Source: Clytia hemisphaerica
Lineage: Eukaryota > Cnidaria > Hydrozoa > Leptothecata > Clytiidae
DNA length: 64,000 nucleotides
NCBI GenBank assembly: GCA_902728285.1
Contig: CACVBU010000917.1
Location: 1-64,000 of the forward strand
Reading direction: 5' to 3'
The position numbers and the translations under genes were made by a program. Of the stretch, positions 11,922 to 23,158 are shown piece after piece; positions within the stretch are counted from its first letter, which is position 1; each line of letters begins with the position of its first letter. The notes under the pieces were generated by a model that was not told the DNA's origin, made no database searches, and saw only the letters and a program-made list of their open reading frames with translations.

Positions 11922-12385
11922 TTAAGTATGTTCCTTTTTCTTTTTCGGTTTTTTAGGAGTTTGTTTGATCTCCTCATCAGGAGACTCACTCGCACTGACT
12001 ACTCTGACGGCCTGTTTCTTTTTTCTCTTTCCCCTATCCACTTTGTTTTCAATCTCTATGTTTGCTCCCACGTCCAAATCATCCTTCAATTTCATTAATT
12101 TTTTCAAAGGCTCGTCAGAGTCAGATTCCGAATCAGAAGACATTGCCTTTCTCTTTAGTTTAGGTGATTTTTTCTTGGCTGTATACCCACTAAAACCCGC
12201 TTCAGAAGCATCAGACTTCTCACTTCTCTCATTCCACACAAGCTCTAGCAAATCCTTCGCAATAACCCCAGAGATAATTAGGACTTAAGGGACATACTGG
12301 CAACACCTTGGGTCACATCCTTAATCAAATTTTTCAGAGAATGCTTTCTTCTTAAATTTGGAATCGGTGTGTTCTCATGAAACAT
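11922..12385 (-). pseudogene. Lys/Ser-rich acidic-patch ORF, broken copy 1
   Basis: The product family is unrecognised. The N-terminus reads MFHENTPIPNLRRKHSLKNL and the middle has a Ser/Asp run (SSDSESDSDEPLKKLMK). The C-terminus is Lys/Pro-rich with likely nuclear-localisation clusters (RGKRKKK, KKPKKKK). In this copy a TAA at about 12278 and a frame change split it. Homologues lie at 50946-51407 (open), 61237-61785 (broken) and 63775-64000 (partial). Low complexity and nuclear-type signals suggest a nuclear or DNA-associated protein, but that is inference only. Confidence 0.5.
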
Positions 12386-12759
12386 ATCAAAAAAAATTTT
12401 CTCCTTAACATTTTCCCGCGTAAAAAATGTCAAGTAAACAAAGCGAGGGACAAGCGTAAAAGCCTCGGAAAATGTTGATACATAATAGATGTTAAACATC
12501 TTAAATAAAAAGAAATCTTTTAAATATGAATAAAAAATCTTTCGAATGAATAAAAAGAGAAATTCGCAATACATGTTTTATTACAGTAGAACATCCAAAT
12601 TTTTGAACTGTTCGGATGTTCTTAACTTTTTAAGTTTTAAGCCTAAAAATATTTATAACATGTTCTTATTTTCACTATTTTGCGATTATTTTTGTCCAAT
12701 TTCCTAAGAAAATAGTTGTTTTAGGGTCCGCAAAGCCTTAAAATGTTCTTTACTTGTTC

Positions 12760-13460
12760 TTCATATTTAAGCCTTATGTTCTTATAGTTTTTTATTATAT
12801 AAAAAAAGTGTATACGGATTTTGAATTAGATATTTGGGCAGCTTTTGCTTTGATCTCATGAAATTTAACGAAAAAAAATAAATAAGTAAACAAAGCAGAA
12901 AGTGGCCATGCGAAGAGCAATTCTACATAAAAGGAAGACATAGAAAGGGCTGAGCCCCCTAAGACAATTTTTCCACATTGATTTGATCGAAAATTACAAA
13001 AGCATATCGAATATTTTACTTTTTTTTTCATTTATCAATCATCTTCCTCATGTTTAGTTGTATTTTGTCATTTTTGCGTTACTTTCAGTGCAATTAGTAT
13101 GAATATTTGAAAATGCGCAACGCACAGGGGATGCGGGTGTACAGTGGGACAAAGTGTCGATTTGCGTACGTGCATGCTGGACACGTGACAACTATGCAGT
13201 GCCACCGAGTTTCAGTCCAATATTTTACCCCAACAAAAAATCCTACCGGGTCTGTGAGAAAGGGGTGTTTATTTCTTTAATATATTGAATTTAAGAAAGA
13301 AAACATATTTTGAACGAATAAAAAAGATTTTAATACCCGTAAAAACAAGTTAGCAAGTTCATAGAGGATTTGAAAGATTAGGGCTAAATATTTATCAATG
13401 TAATCGGAGTAAAGTTTTAGAGGAATATTGGGAAGAGCTCCTGTAAAGTACACGAACACA
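12760..13460. repeat. Repeat block R1, copy 2 (split by the LINE)
   Basis: Colinear with 4780-5490. It is interrupted at 13466 by the LINE and resumes at 16187 with TTGTCAGTAAAGG, as in the uninterrupted copy at about 5495. Confidence 0.8.
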
Positions 13461-13850
13461 GTGTTGATGATGATTTGTGTTTTTATGATGGCCTTTAGAC
13501 GTTGGTTGGTCTCTTTCCTTCCTTGATTGGTTCATGTTTTGTTTGGTTGGTTTGGACGTCTTGCTTCAGCTTACCGAACGTACATCTGTGTGTTTTTCCT
13601 AAAAAATATCAATATACTGAAACGAAGAAAGGGATGGAAATGGTTAGACAGTGAAGGATCTCGGTTTTGGTTCTTGTGATTTGTAATTAAAGTATACTTA
13701 CTCATCCAGGTGATGGAAACATATTTATGATTTTTATGACTTGTGGTTTTCAAGAAATTAAGTTGTTTGATTTTTATGGTCTTTTTGATTTTTTAGGTGA
13801 AGTTCAAGATAGGTGTATGTGCATATATCACGATTATTTTTTTAGGATTT

Positions 13851-15200
13851 TTATTGGTTATTAATGATGAAATGTGGTGTTTTATGTTTGTCAAAGAGCG
13901 GATAATATTTGTAATTGATATGGTTGATGATGTTTTTTCCGTCGTTTGATGCTTTGGCGAACCAATTTTTTGCTAGTGTTGTTTTCCTATCTTGAACTAA
14001 TGTTATTTTTAGTCTGGTACGCAGATCATTGATGCTGGTATTGTAATCTGTTTTGAGGATTGTACGCATGCAGTTATTTTGGCAAACTTCTAGTTTGTTT
14101 TTGTTTTTTTGAGAGATGTTAACTAGTGCTGGACTTCCGTATTCTAAAATGCTTCTACCTAATGAAAGGTATATTTTCCTTTTTGTTGAGATGTTTATGT
14201 TTTTTTGTAGATTGTTAAATTTGTGAATGACGTGTCTGCATCTAGCTATTCTGTTGATGGTGTTTTTAATATGGGTGTTGAAATTAAGGTTTTTGTCAAA
14301 TGTAAGTCCGAGAAAATAGATTTCGTTTACTTTGTCGATTTTTTTGTTTTTTATTGTATATTGTCTGTCGATTTCTGCAGGACTTTTTGTAAATGTGATA
14401 TGTTTTGTTTTGCCGAAGTTGATTTTTAATTTCCATTTTTCACACCATGTGATTATTTCATCTAGAAGTTTTTGTAATGCTGGATTTTTTGTGTAGTTTC
14501 TATTTCTTCTTAGTGCGTAAATCGCTAGGTCGTCTGCGAATTGTGAGAGAAAGGTATTTTTTTATCGTGTAGGAAACTGTTTATAATGTTGAGGTTTTTA
14601 TTTGAAATGTTCATTGAATTAAGTTTATAAAGAAGACCTTTTTTCCATATTTTGTCAAAGCATTTTTCGAAGTCAATAAATATTGCGTCTACGCCGTTTC
14701 TGCGATTGAAGGCTTCTGTAATTTTTTGAGTTATTATAAAAAGCTGATCGTTTGTGGATCTTTTTTCTCTAAAACCTGATTGTTCTTTATTAATTTTTTC
14801 GTTTTCTTCTGCCCATTTTCTAATTTTTATTTCAATAGTTTTTTCAAATATTTTGCCTAGTTGGTTGAGGAGAGTTATTTGACTGTAGTTTTTTGTGTCA
14901 TTTTTATATTTTATTCATTTTTCATATTTTTATATTTTACAAATATATTTTTTAAAATGGGTGATAGGCTTGGCTCAAGGTATTTTATGATTATATTTTG
15001 CATACTGTCTATTCCAGGAGCTTTTTTATTTGAGAGTTTTTTTATAATTTTCGAGATTTTTTCTGTTTCAAAGTGGTCCGTTCTAGAGTAGATGTTCGTA
15101 AAGTTTGTTTCATTGTACCATGTATTGACGTTGTTTTCATGTTCTATGTCTGCTGTCATGTTACCTTTGAATATCTCCTCCTGACTTTTCCTGAATAGAT
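13851..15200 (-). pseudogene. LINE reverse transcriptase (internal deletion)
   Basis: The - strand encodes RT motifs in order: KKAPGIDSMQNIIIKYL, LLNQLGKIFEK, EQSGFREKRSTNDQL, IFIDFEKCFDKIW (motif A) and FADDLAIYA (catalytic motif C). About 40 residues normally between the motif A region and FADD are missing at about 14550-14570, together with a frame change. The remaining C-terminal part is readable to a stop at about 13851. Motif spacing and style are closest to the jockey/CR1 group. The element cannot encode an active enzyme. Confidence 0.8.
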
Positions 15201-15203
15201 CAG

Positions 15204-16171
15204 CTATCTCATCTTTTTTGTTGTATCCTTTTTTGTTGTGGGATTGTAGATTTTTTTTATGGATGATTTTTCTTTTTTACCTAAGATGTTATTAATACCT
15301 TTCCATGAGTCTTTGGAGTTTTTGGAGTTCGCAAGATCTACGTTTTTGTTTGTAAATCTTGACTCAGATCGCCTTATGTCTTTTTGGATTTTTTTGTTTA
15401 GATTGTTGATTTTGGTTTTTGTGACGGGGTTTCTGGTTCTTTTGTATTCTTTTTGTAGTTTTCTTTTTTCCTTGATGTCTTTCCTAATTTGAGAGTTTAT
15501 GCCGTGATTTGATCTGATTATTGTTTTTTCTGGGATAACCTTAGTAATTGTTGTGATGTATTTTTCTAGTCTAGAGATGTTTTCGTCAATTTCATTTTTA
15601 TTTTTTGGAGTGTTTTGGAATTTGTTTAGCAGGAGGTTATTTGTGTTAACCCAGTTGACTTTATTATACTGTTTGATTTTGCTGTTTATTTTTGATTTTT
15701 CGAGTTCGTCTTTTAGTTTTATTTGAAAGGAAACTGGGGTGTGGTCACTACCTACTTCATCTATATTTTGCGTTGTTATTGAATGAATAATTTTTTTTGG
15801 GTCCCATACTGCAATGTCCAATGTGCTTTCTTGACCTGTGGCCGGATGTTTGTACGTATATTCAATGTGTTCGCTATGTTCGAGATTGTGATTTGAGATC
15901 ATGGTGTTAAGGGCGTTACCGCCTGTGTTGGTTTGAATATTATGCCAGTTTGGGTGTTTTGAGTTTACATCTCCAATGATAATTGAGTTTTTGTTTTTTG
16001 TGAGATTTAGAATATTGTCAGTGTCTATCAATCGTGAGAGAGGATTGTAGTAATTTATGATTTCAAGATTATTTTTTTTAGTTTTTATTTTTGTAGATAG
16101 AAATTCGTTATTGTTGATGTTTTTTTCATATTCGTCAATTATTTGGAGATTTTTTTTGGTTAGGGTCAGGT
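15204..16171 (-). pseudogene. LINE endonuclease domain (partial)
   Basis: The - strand frame is open from the truncated 5' end. It shows endonuclease/exonuclease/phosphatase motifs: IIIGDVNSKHPNW (GDxN), LDIAVWDP and GSDHTPVSF (SDH). This is the C-terminal half of an APE-type endonuclease; the N-terminal Asn and Glu motifs are lost with the 5' truncation. A Lys/Asn-rich linker follows. The frame ends at about 15204 in a duplicated ACAAAAAAG tract. The reverse transcriptase continues in another frame, so there is a frameshift at about 15205-15235. Confidence 0.8.
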
Positions 16172-16648
16172 CACGAACACAGTGTTTGTCAGTAAAGGTT
16201 TAACCTTCACACTTGGCTTTTGGTGGGTAATCACAGTAAGTTAGTAGGTTATTTTAATTATTTTGTCATAATGATGTTGTAATCATGTAATTAGTTGTAA
16301 TTAAACAACTTTATTTAATTCCAATTACACTAGAGAGCAAGACAATTATTTTCATTATTCATATATAAATGCAAAGTTACACATTATGATTTAGATCTCA
16401 TTTTATCCTTCAACTTAGTATGTCACATTCCGTTTATATACTTCGTGCAGAAAGGTTAACAGCTGAAAATCGCGTTTTTTAAGATACTTTTTTAAGTCAT
16501 TTTGAAAATTATATTTGAAACATAAAAAGTCACCAGATGTTTAAGCAAAAATCAAAATATAATTTAGAAAAATGTGTGTTGTGTTTCATTATGATTTTGA
16601 ATTTTTTATATGGTGAAACAAATTTTTTAATGTTTTTTTTATAAAATG

Positions 16649-17092
16649 AACGATGTTAATCACTTCAGTGTTGAAAATCGCTTTTTACTGATGTTAAGGT
16701 TATTTTTCTCCTAGTTATATATTTCATGTTTATTAATAGCGAGTTTTCTAAAATGAACGATGTTAATCACTTCAGTGTTGAAAATCGTTAGCTATCTTTT
16801 TCGTATATCTATTTTGAATAATAGGCTTTTTATGTTTGATTACACATCATTTATATGATGATCATCTTAAAACAGTTTAAAATTATTTTTTAAAATAGGA
16901 ACGATGTTAATCACTTCAGTGTTGAAAATCGTTGGTTATCTTTTTTGTTAAATATTATTTTGAAGATGGTTCATTCTTTTGAGGGTTTTTTATGTTTGAT
17001 TACATATCTTTTAAATGGTGATCATTTTAAAACAGTTTAAATTTATTTAAAATAAAGGAACGATGTTAATCACTTCAGTGTTGAAAACCGTT
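16649..17092. repeat. Palindromic-core array C (4 copies)
   Basis: Cores lie at about 16649 (ends ATCGC), 16756, 16900 and 17059 (ends ACCGTT). Leader and spacers match arrays A and E. Confidence 0.85.
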
Positions 17093-17129
17093 TGATATCT
17101 TTTTATAAATTGTACGTCATTTTGAAAGT

Positions 17130-17285
17130 TAGGTTGGTTGGGTTGGTTATCTTTTTTAAATATTTTAAATATTTATGCAGGCTCCTTTTTCTGAGATTTT
17201 CTTAGGGAATATACTAACAGGGTGGAGTTTGAGGACTTGAACATACGTTCATAGGGGAAATTCACAAGCTTTCATATTTTTAATA
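17130..17285. repeat. Repeat segment R3 after core arrays
   Basis: A GGTTGGTTGGGTTGGTTATC motif and then TTATGCAGGCTCCTTTTTCTGAG follow the core arrays here and at about 44515, 53165, 55950 and, shortened, 60665. The order array-R3 is constant, so these belong to one repeat unit. Confidence 0.7.
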
Positions 17286-17392
17286 GATTTGTGGTCTTTC
17301 GACCGAACAAGATGAACCATAACAAAAGTGTGTGTGCATGTTAGTTGAAGATGTATGTTAGTTGTTGACGTCTTAGTGCATTGATGGATCTG

Positions 17393-17715
17393 ATGTGCAT
17401 GTTTTTATCATTTGGTGAATGTTTTCCTTTGCTTTCCTTGTCCAAATCCCCTAGGTAATGTAGATGATCAGCTAGTAGCAAGTATCCCCGTGCTGCCCCG
17501 TTGCTGGCTATGTAAAATTAGATTGTTGATGTCGGCCAGTTCGTCCCAGTGATTGTGTGTTCCAGGGTTTGAATTCTCTCGGTGTATTCTTGTCCGTGTT
17601 CTCCGATTTCGTGTCTTCTTGGATTTGCACCTCCGGGGACATCTATGACCAAAGTCAGTGTTGCTATGTCTCCTTTGTATGTTAATTCGAGTTTGATATC
17701 TGGTGTCGCAATCAT
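17393..17715 (-). pseudogene. Small conserved ORF (MIATPDIK family), broken copy
   Basis: I do not recognise the family. The reading starts MIATPDIKLELTYKGD and continues through VPGGANPRRHEIGEHGQEY, then stops early in a frame change near 17520. A second copy at 53379-53738 is open for 119 codons, and a 3' remnant lies at about 44690-44830. The peptide is better conserved than the flanking DNA, which suggests it once coded for protein. It follows R3 in every copy. Confidence 0.5.
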
Positions 17716-18173
17716 GGTGATAATATGATGTAATGTGAATATGTAGTGCGATGATAAATAATGCGATTAATAGCCTAATATATACTAAAATATCTTCAGT
17801 ATTGTAAGGAAAAACGAGTACGGACGTTTCTGTTCTGCTGCATAAAAACGGATACTTTTCCTGTAAGAAAACAGCGCGGACCAACGAGTTAAAGAAAACG
17901 CTTGTCGGGAAAGTTGCTCAAGTCCTGCAATGGACTGGTCGGAATATAAGATAAGGTTAGTCCTTAAGAAAGACGATCTAAATCCATACTCTCATTTAAA
18001 TCAACACCCATGTTAGTGTTATTAGTATTAGAGTGTATTAGGGTGTCTGCTAATAAGCCATCGGAAATGGGCAACAAAGTAATAAATCAAGCTTCAATAT
18101 CGAACTTCACCGATCTTGATACACCTTTTGCTAATCAGGATTTTCATTATATTAATAACGAGTTTTCTAAAAT

Positions 18174-18207
18174 AAACGATGTTAATCACTTCAGTGTTGA
18201 AAATCGT
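18174..18207. repeat. Single palindromic core D
   Basis: One complete 34-bp core lies here with the TATTAATAACGAGTTTTCTAAAAT leader typical of the second copy in arrays A, C, E and F. It is placed between the small-ORF block and a PolB fragment. Confidence 0.85.
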
Positions 18208-18319
18208 TAGCTATCTTTTTTCATAGATCTATTTTGAATAATTATATATTATTTTGAGGTTTTTTATGTTTGATTACATATTATTTGTATGGTGATCATC
18301 TTAAATTAAAACCCAACTC

Positions 18320-18890
18320 TTAAGAACAAATTATAACTAAAGATGTCTCTGTTTCTCTATTCTCATTCAATTTTAAGACACGATGAATTAAACCTTCAAA
18401 TTTCAAATTTCTGTAGTGAAGGATATACTTTTCTTTGTTGTATAGATTCAGGATAAGCTTCTTGATATTAGGTAGTTTGACTTCATCTGTTGATTTTACG
18501 CCAATCAATTTTAACTGTGTCGGCGAAAGCATATCAGGGGTGACTTATATCTGCTCTGGTGCCAGTGGGTAGTCTGCATGTTGGTCATGTAATGAGGTGC
18601 TGGTTTGGTTTTGTTTCATCGAAATGATCAACATCCTTATGGGTTGCTATCCATGTCCTCTCGTCGAATCGAGCTTCACTATCCACAACTTTTCCTCATC
18701 AGACACAACTGGATCAAGTCGATTCTCATGGATAGTTTTTATCTCCTTTATCTCGCCTTGAATATAATCTAGAAATTTCTCAGCTGCATCAGGTCTAGTG
18801 TAAACATAAGGTAGTTTATAGAATTTTTCGTCGGTACAAGTCGTATACACGGAAAAACCGTCTGCTTGTCTTTGCTTATTCTTTTTCACT
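18320..18890 (-). pseudogene. Old PolB relic: exonuclease N-part joined to polymerase fragment
   Basis: The 5' part (18647-18889) reads like the region N-terminal to the HNH/exonuclease of Polinton PolB, with FYKLPYVYTRPDAAEKFLDY and IKEIKTIHENRLDPVVS. It then jumps, after DEEKLW, to the polymerase fragment LSPTQLKLIGVKSTDEVK and YNKEKYILHYRNL. The intervening exonuclease core is missing. It lies 3' of the old zinc-finger exon at 19100-19243 on the - strand. This is the gene order expected for the older PolB gene that the younger Polinton interrupted. Confidence 0.7.
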
Positions 18891-19094
18891 TTTCCCTAAG
18901 ATTGTCTCATTCCCAAGACAAAACTATTACTAATCTGGTCGTTGAATGACTAAAGACATTTAACGACTGTAAAATAAAAGATTTAACCTTCTCCTAGTAA
19001 TACGAAGCTCTTGATAAAAAAGAAATTGATTTAATATACAAGTAAGCGTCTTCTAGTAGTAAAGATGTTCAATTAGGAAGTTTAATAATTGAAA

Positions 19095-19243
19095 AACTAA
19101 TAGATACCTTGCAATGTTTAAGATATCAGTCAGGATTCTTTCAGTTGTACAACCATGCAGACAATAGTTACAAAACCATGTATGAGTTTTGTGCTTATTG
19201 TTCTGTATTGCCAACAATCTATTCAAATTTTTAATCCAAACGT
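19095..19243 (-). pseudogene. Old PolB zinc-finger exon, left half (split by the Polinton)
   Basis: The - strand reads VWIKNLNRLLA, then HTWFCNYCLHGCTTERIL (Cys-x2-Cys), and ends at a conserved CATTGCAAG/GTATCT splice donor. The other half of the same exon lies at 41361-41575. The exon is interrupted between NYV and WIK codons by the Polinton. The homologous exon of the inserted Polinton itself is at 30891-31920. Confidence 0.75.
19239..19243. repeat. Target site duplication, left (AACGT)
   Basis: AACGT precedes the left TIR and AACGT follows the right TIR at 41361-41365. The next right-flank base is A, so a 6-bp AACGTA duplication, usual for Polintons, is possible if one A is shared with the TIR. 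Empty paralogous sites read CCAAACGTAATGTGAATTT. Confidence 0.85.
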
Positions 19244-19324
19244 AGTAGATTAGAAGGGCCGGTTCCAGGACAGATTAAGTTTTTTAAAAACTAATTATAT
19301 ATATTAAAAAGCTAATTAAGTATT
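19244..19324 (+). repeat. Polinton left terminal inverted repeat
   Basis: 81 bp, starting AGTAGATTAGAAGGGCCGG. It matches the reverse complement of 41280-41360 with one mismatch (CAGATTAAG versus CAGGTTAAG). The repeat is short for a Polinton and stops where PolB exon sequence begins, so the left end has probably been trimmed by a deletion. Confidence 0.93.
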
Positions 19325-19330
19325 TACTAT

Positions 19331-20989
19331 GGCATGGATCCAATTCGTAAATCTTCAAACACATTCTTCTGAACTCCTCAAACACGTCAGCCAACAACAA
19401 AGTATCTGTAAGCAGATATAGATCATGGTAGTCCTTCAATGTCCTCATTCCAAATCGATTCCAAACATTCTGGGCGTGCGTATAATCCTTGTCCTCAATA
19501 TCCTCTTCCGTCAAACTACTAAAGAAACTCTCCTTCGGTGGCAAAACATCTTCATCAAAACGATCAACGCTGGAAATGTACTCGTATGGATAGACACCTT
19601 TCTTAGTCATCAGATTCAATTTTTCGGTCAGCTGTAGAGAGAATCGAAGAAAAATATGAAAATCAAGAATATTCAACACTCCTATTAATCAGAGCAACTT
19701 TAAAAAGATCAAAGATTATGGATTTCATATACTCAAAAACTAAATTCATGCATGGAATTCTCTGATTAATAGGAATATTGCATATAATAAAGTATATATT
19801 GAATCAATAAGAGCCAAAGAAAAAGAACTATCAATGAAAACTTATTAAATTATCTCAGAACTTTCAAAGAATATACCTCTTCCTCCTGTTCAGCATTCAA
19901 AGTAGGTTCAACATATGGGTTATTTCGATAATCTCCAACAGCATCCAACAGATCACCCAGGTCATCACCATTCAATCCAAATTCGTCCACCTCCTCGACA
20001 GCATCGTCATTGAAACCAAGCATCATTTCGTCCATACTATCATTTGGGATATAGCCAGCATCTTCCAACTCAATATCCATCATAAGTTCGTCCATACTAT
20101 CATTTACATCCATAAAGTCATTATCGTAAAGTCTCTGTTGTTGTGGTGGGTCTTGAGTTTCATGATTACCAAGTTGATGGGCAAGATATCTGGTTATTTC
20201 GGGAAAATTCTCTCTTTGGTTAGGTGAAGATTTTTGAAGGTTTTTGGCAAGTTTATCGAGTTTCGATGGCATAAATTGACACGAGTCAAAGAATTCGACG
20301 TTTCCAATGCTAAATGATATGTAGGTTTCCATGTTGGTAGGGATTACGGTGATTTCGTCATGTCGCTTTTTCGCTGAAGATAAAATGAGATGAGAGTCGT
20401 AGCCTTTCAAGTTATGGATGAAGATGGGGATTTTGATTTTTTCATGATCGATCGAAAGTTGAAGATTGCAAATGCTGTGAGCGCTGCCGCGGAATTTAGA
20501 AGTGATATGGCAATGATCGAGGACCTTCTTTTTGTTTAAATAATCAGGGTGTTCGGTGTTCGTAATGAAGGGTTTATCGCAGATGTAACATTTCATCGCC
20601 CGCTCGTGTTGGATTCTTTCTTCTTCACTTACCACTGGAGATAATTTGTTTTTGTACATACTTCTGATCTCATTCGCCTCTGCCTGGATATAATCTATAA
20701 ACTGTTCTGCTGCATTCGGCCCAGTGTAGACATATGGCTCTTTGTAGTATTTTTTATCAATACATTTGGTGTAGACAGCAAATTCATCGGCGATATGGCG
20801 ATTTTTCTCTGTTGTCCATGAATCACGCTCATTTCCGTCAGCATTGTTAGTTGGCTCCAAAATACTCTCAAAGTCGGCATACATTACGAATGGCATCTTC
20901 ATCGTCGCTCGCGCATTATTAAAGAACACTTTGTCTTTACGATCTGGGTCGTTCTTTTTGGGGAGTTTGGTTGCTTGCATCCCACGACT
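19331..20989 (-). pseudogene. polB: Polinton PolB, 3' exons: HNH and 3'-5' exonuclease; palm missing
   Basis: Two exons on the - strand. Exon 4 (19877-20989) begins at an AATTCAG acceptor and reads VMYADFESI (exonuclease motif I). It then has a Cys-rich HNH-type segment CYICDKPF...HCHITSKFRGSAH and HNLKGYDSHLI (exonuclease motif II). An acidic tail with repeated NDSMDEMM ends it at a GAG/GTATAT donor. Exon 5 (about 19331-19631) has a CTCTACAG acceptor and carries DYHDLYLLTDTLLLADVF (exonuclease motif III). After ELDPCH the reading runs into the left TIR and stops there, so the whole polymerase palm/thumb is absent. Both exons are open, but the enzyme cannot polymerise. Confidence 0.85.
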
Positions 20990-23158
20990 CTGAATTAAAT
21001 AAAAAACAAGACGACTAGAAGTCGAAAATTTCGCCTTAAATAAGACAAGAAAAGAACATTGAAATTGAGAACAATACACATAATAATTAAAAATTGAAGA
21101 GGAATGTGGAAAATTAATAAGATAAACCTATTTTGAGTGCGTTATAAGAGCGAAAGGTAAGGTAAAATTTTACGTCATTTCCGGTCGAAAATATCCAATA
21201 TTTTGAATTCGAAAAGACAAAATTCAAGATTCCAAGCAATCCGTAGGAAAGTTTTCTTTCATTCTAGCCGAAAATCTGCTTTCGTTTTTTAATGAGCAGG
21301 AAAATACAGGTTGGTACAGGGGCAAAAACGGGTAACTTGAGTCTCGATCTTATGAATCTAAAAATTATATTTCCAAGTATTCGTTATTCCTAAATTTCGA
21401 TAGTTCATAGTTTATAGAAAATAGCAAGCAATTTACAAAACTACAAGTATTGTGCAAATTTGGCTTTTTTCACATCCGGTGGATTTCCGGCTTCCAAAAT
21501 AATAAAAATTAGTTTTCAGTGTTTCGTTTACATAAATGTCACATTTCGAGTAATCAAACCATACAAAGTTTACATACCAAATCGTTTTTTTTTTCCAACA
21601 GGAACAAATCACCAGACAGTTCGAAGATTGAGGTCAAGTCTGGATATGTACGTCGAAGAAGTCACAGTGGAATCATGGAAATCGCGATAAGAATTGTTAT
21701 TTTTGTATTATCAATGGTCGGTTGGCGGCCGAGCGCGACAGTTGATTTGCTATAGGAATGCTGAAAATCATAAAATTTTATGTTTCCGATAAGCAAATAC
21801 AGCATATTGTGAAAATCGGATGAAACGATAATATGATACAATGACTATAAGCACATATTATGCAGTATCGATGTTGGCGATTGTATCGAATGTTGGTGAT
21901 TGTAATGAAAATTTTCGAAGCCATTCGACTCTTTGTTAATAAAGACTGAAAATGACGACCATTTAGGATATTTTGAGATTCAATGAATTCAAGCTGCATT
22001 AGGATAAGCGATTACATCAATTGTAAAAATTCCAAAATAGAAATATATATCCAATTATACCACTATTCAACGTTTCAATAATTATCCTTATGATATCAAC
22101 CAAAATGCATACATATATAGATGAATCAATTCACTAATGTACTTCCATATTTTTTCATTCTATATTTTTCCATATTGTCTATTTTTAAAACTCTGTGACA
22201 GTCTTTTTTATTTTTGAGTAGGCAAATGAATAACAAAAAGAATGTACAAGAAAATAATAAAACAATTAACAAAAACCTATTAAAAAATGGTAGAAATATT
22301 ACTTTGTTTTGAATATAATAATTTAAAAAATTCTATTAATTATGAAAAACAGAAGAAAAATGATAAATATAAAAATAGGAATAAATAATATAGAAATAGG
22401 AATAAATAAATAAAATAATACATTAAATGCCATATCCATAGGTATGTAAGTTTCCTGACGAGATAGTAATCAAAGATGAATTAATGAAAGGCATCTTTAA
22501 ACTAATTGTCCTTTGTCTATAGATTTTTTTCCTACCATAGACCATCCATAAAAGACACTCACATATTTCTCACACTCTCCCCAACTTTATCTGCAAATGT
22601 CAAATTCAACAGAGCCCTCCTTTTGGTTAATGCAGAAAAAAAGCCTTCCTCCCCAAAGAATAAATGTCTTTTAAGAATAGTCTTTAAACGTCAGAAAACT
22701 TACATAAGAATGGACGGGGTGGTGGGATGACCTTAATTGCATATTTCCAACAGAGTTAAGCTTCAATCCTTAATTAAAAAGTTCATTTTATATCCAGAAT
22801 CAAACCTGTACTGATATCATATTAACAGATTTTCGATAACATCATTGCGTTAAAGAGTATTCCTAGTTTACTCAGTCTATTGCAAAAAATTCAAACTGTT
22901 CATAAAGAAGCACCTATGACAAAATAAGCAAATGTATCTGAATCGTTGGCTAATTTTCTGATGATTAATTTTTAAGTTAGGTAGAATTTGCTATAGGAGA
23001 AAAGGGATATTATACCCTTTTTATTTGAGATAATTTTTTTTACTTCCTGCAATTTTGACCACTCAAAACTAATCATCAGAAAGTTGAGATCATCCACCAC
23101 CCCAGTTTCCAACCCCCCCCCCCCCTTGTCCCGCCGGGAATCGCCTCTGACGGGTATT
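20990..23158. other. PolB intron sequence, 3' part
   Basis: This lies between the PolB acceptor and the Helentron ORF. Only short open frames occur. An imperfect inverted repeat (TTTCTGATGATTA at about 22957, TAATCATCAGAAA at about 23069) and a C-tract at about 23108 lie near the 3' side of the Helentron gene. One of them may mark its terminus, which I could not fix exactly. Confidence 0.5.
22955..23085. repeat. Inverted repeat downstream of Helentron ORF
   Basis: Two arms of about 18 bp (CTGATGATTA and TAATCATCAG at their core) enclose about 95 bp that includes the near-palindrome GGGATATTATACCC. Helentrons are known to carry subterminal inverted repeats and hairpins, so this may be the 3' subterminal region. 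That assignment is inference. Confidence 0.45.

Larger units (their letters stand above)
7220..13460. repeat. Large direct duplication, copy alpha
   Basis: This 6.2-kb block is colinear, in the same orientation, with about 56100-62788 (copy beta). Order in both: ORF-X remnant, 8446-type segment, PolB palm pseudogene, core array, Lys/Ser-rich ORF and R1 block. Many long stretches look nearly identical by eye. Alpha lacks about 250 bp of ORF-X present in beta (junction at about 7739). Most PolB lesions are shared, so they predate the duplication. Confidence 0.8.
13466..16171 (-). mobile_element. 5'-truncated jockey-like non-LTR retrotransposon
   Basis: The 15-bp direct repeat CACGAACACAGTGTT occurs at 13451-13465 and 16172-16186, and the same sequence is single in the uninterrupted block near 5478. 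The element reads on the - strand. It lacks the 5' part of the endonuclease and all of ORF1. It ends with an (ATC)n-like tail at the 13466 side. Confidence 0.88.

Noticed and set aside
17468-17884. 138-codon - strand frame with a hydrophobic N-terminus
   Set aside because: It overlaps the conserved MIATPDIK frame in another phase and has an Arg/Thr-rich nonsense-like C-terminus; the copy at 53379 does not preserve it.
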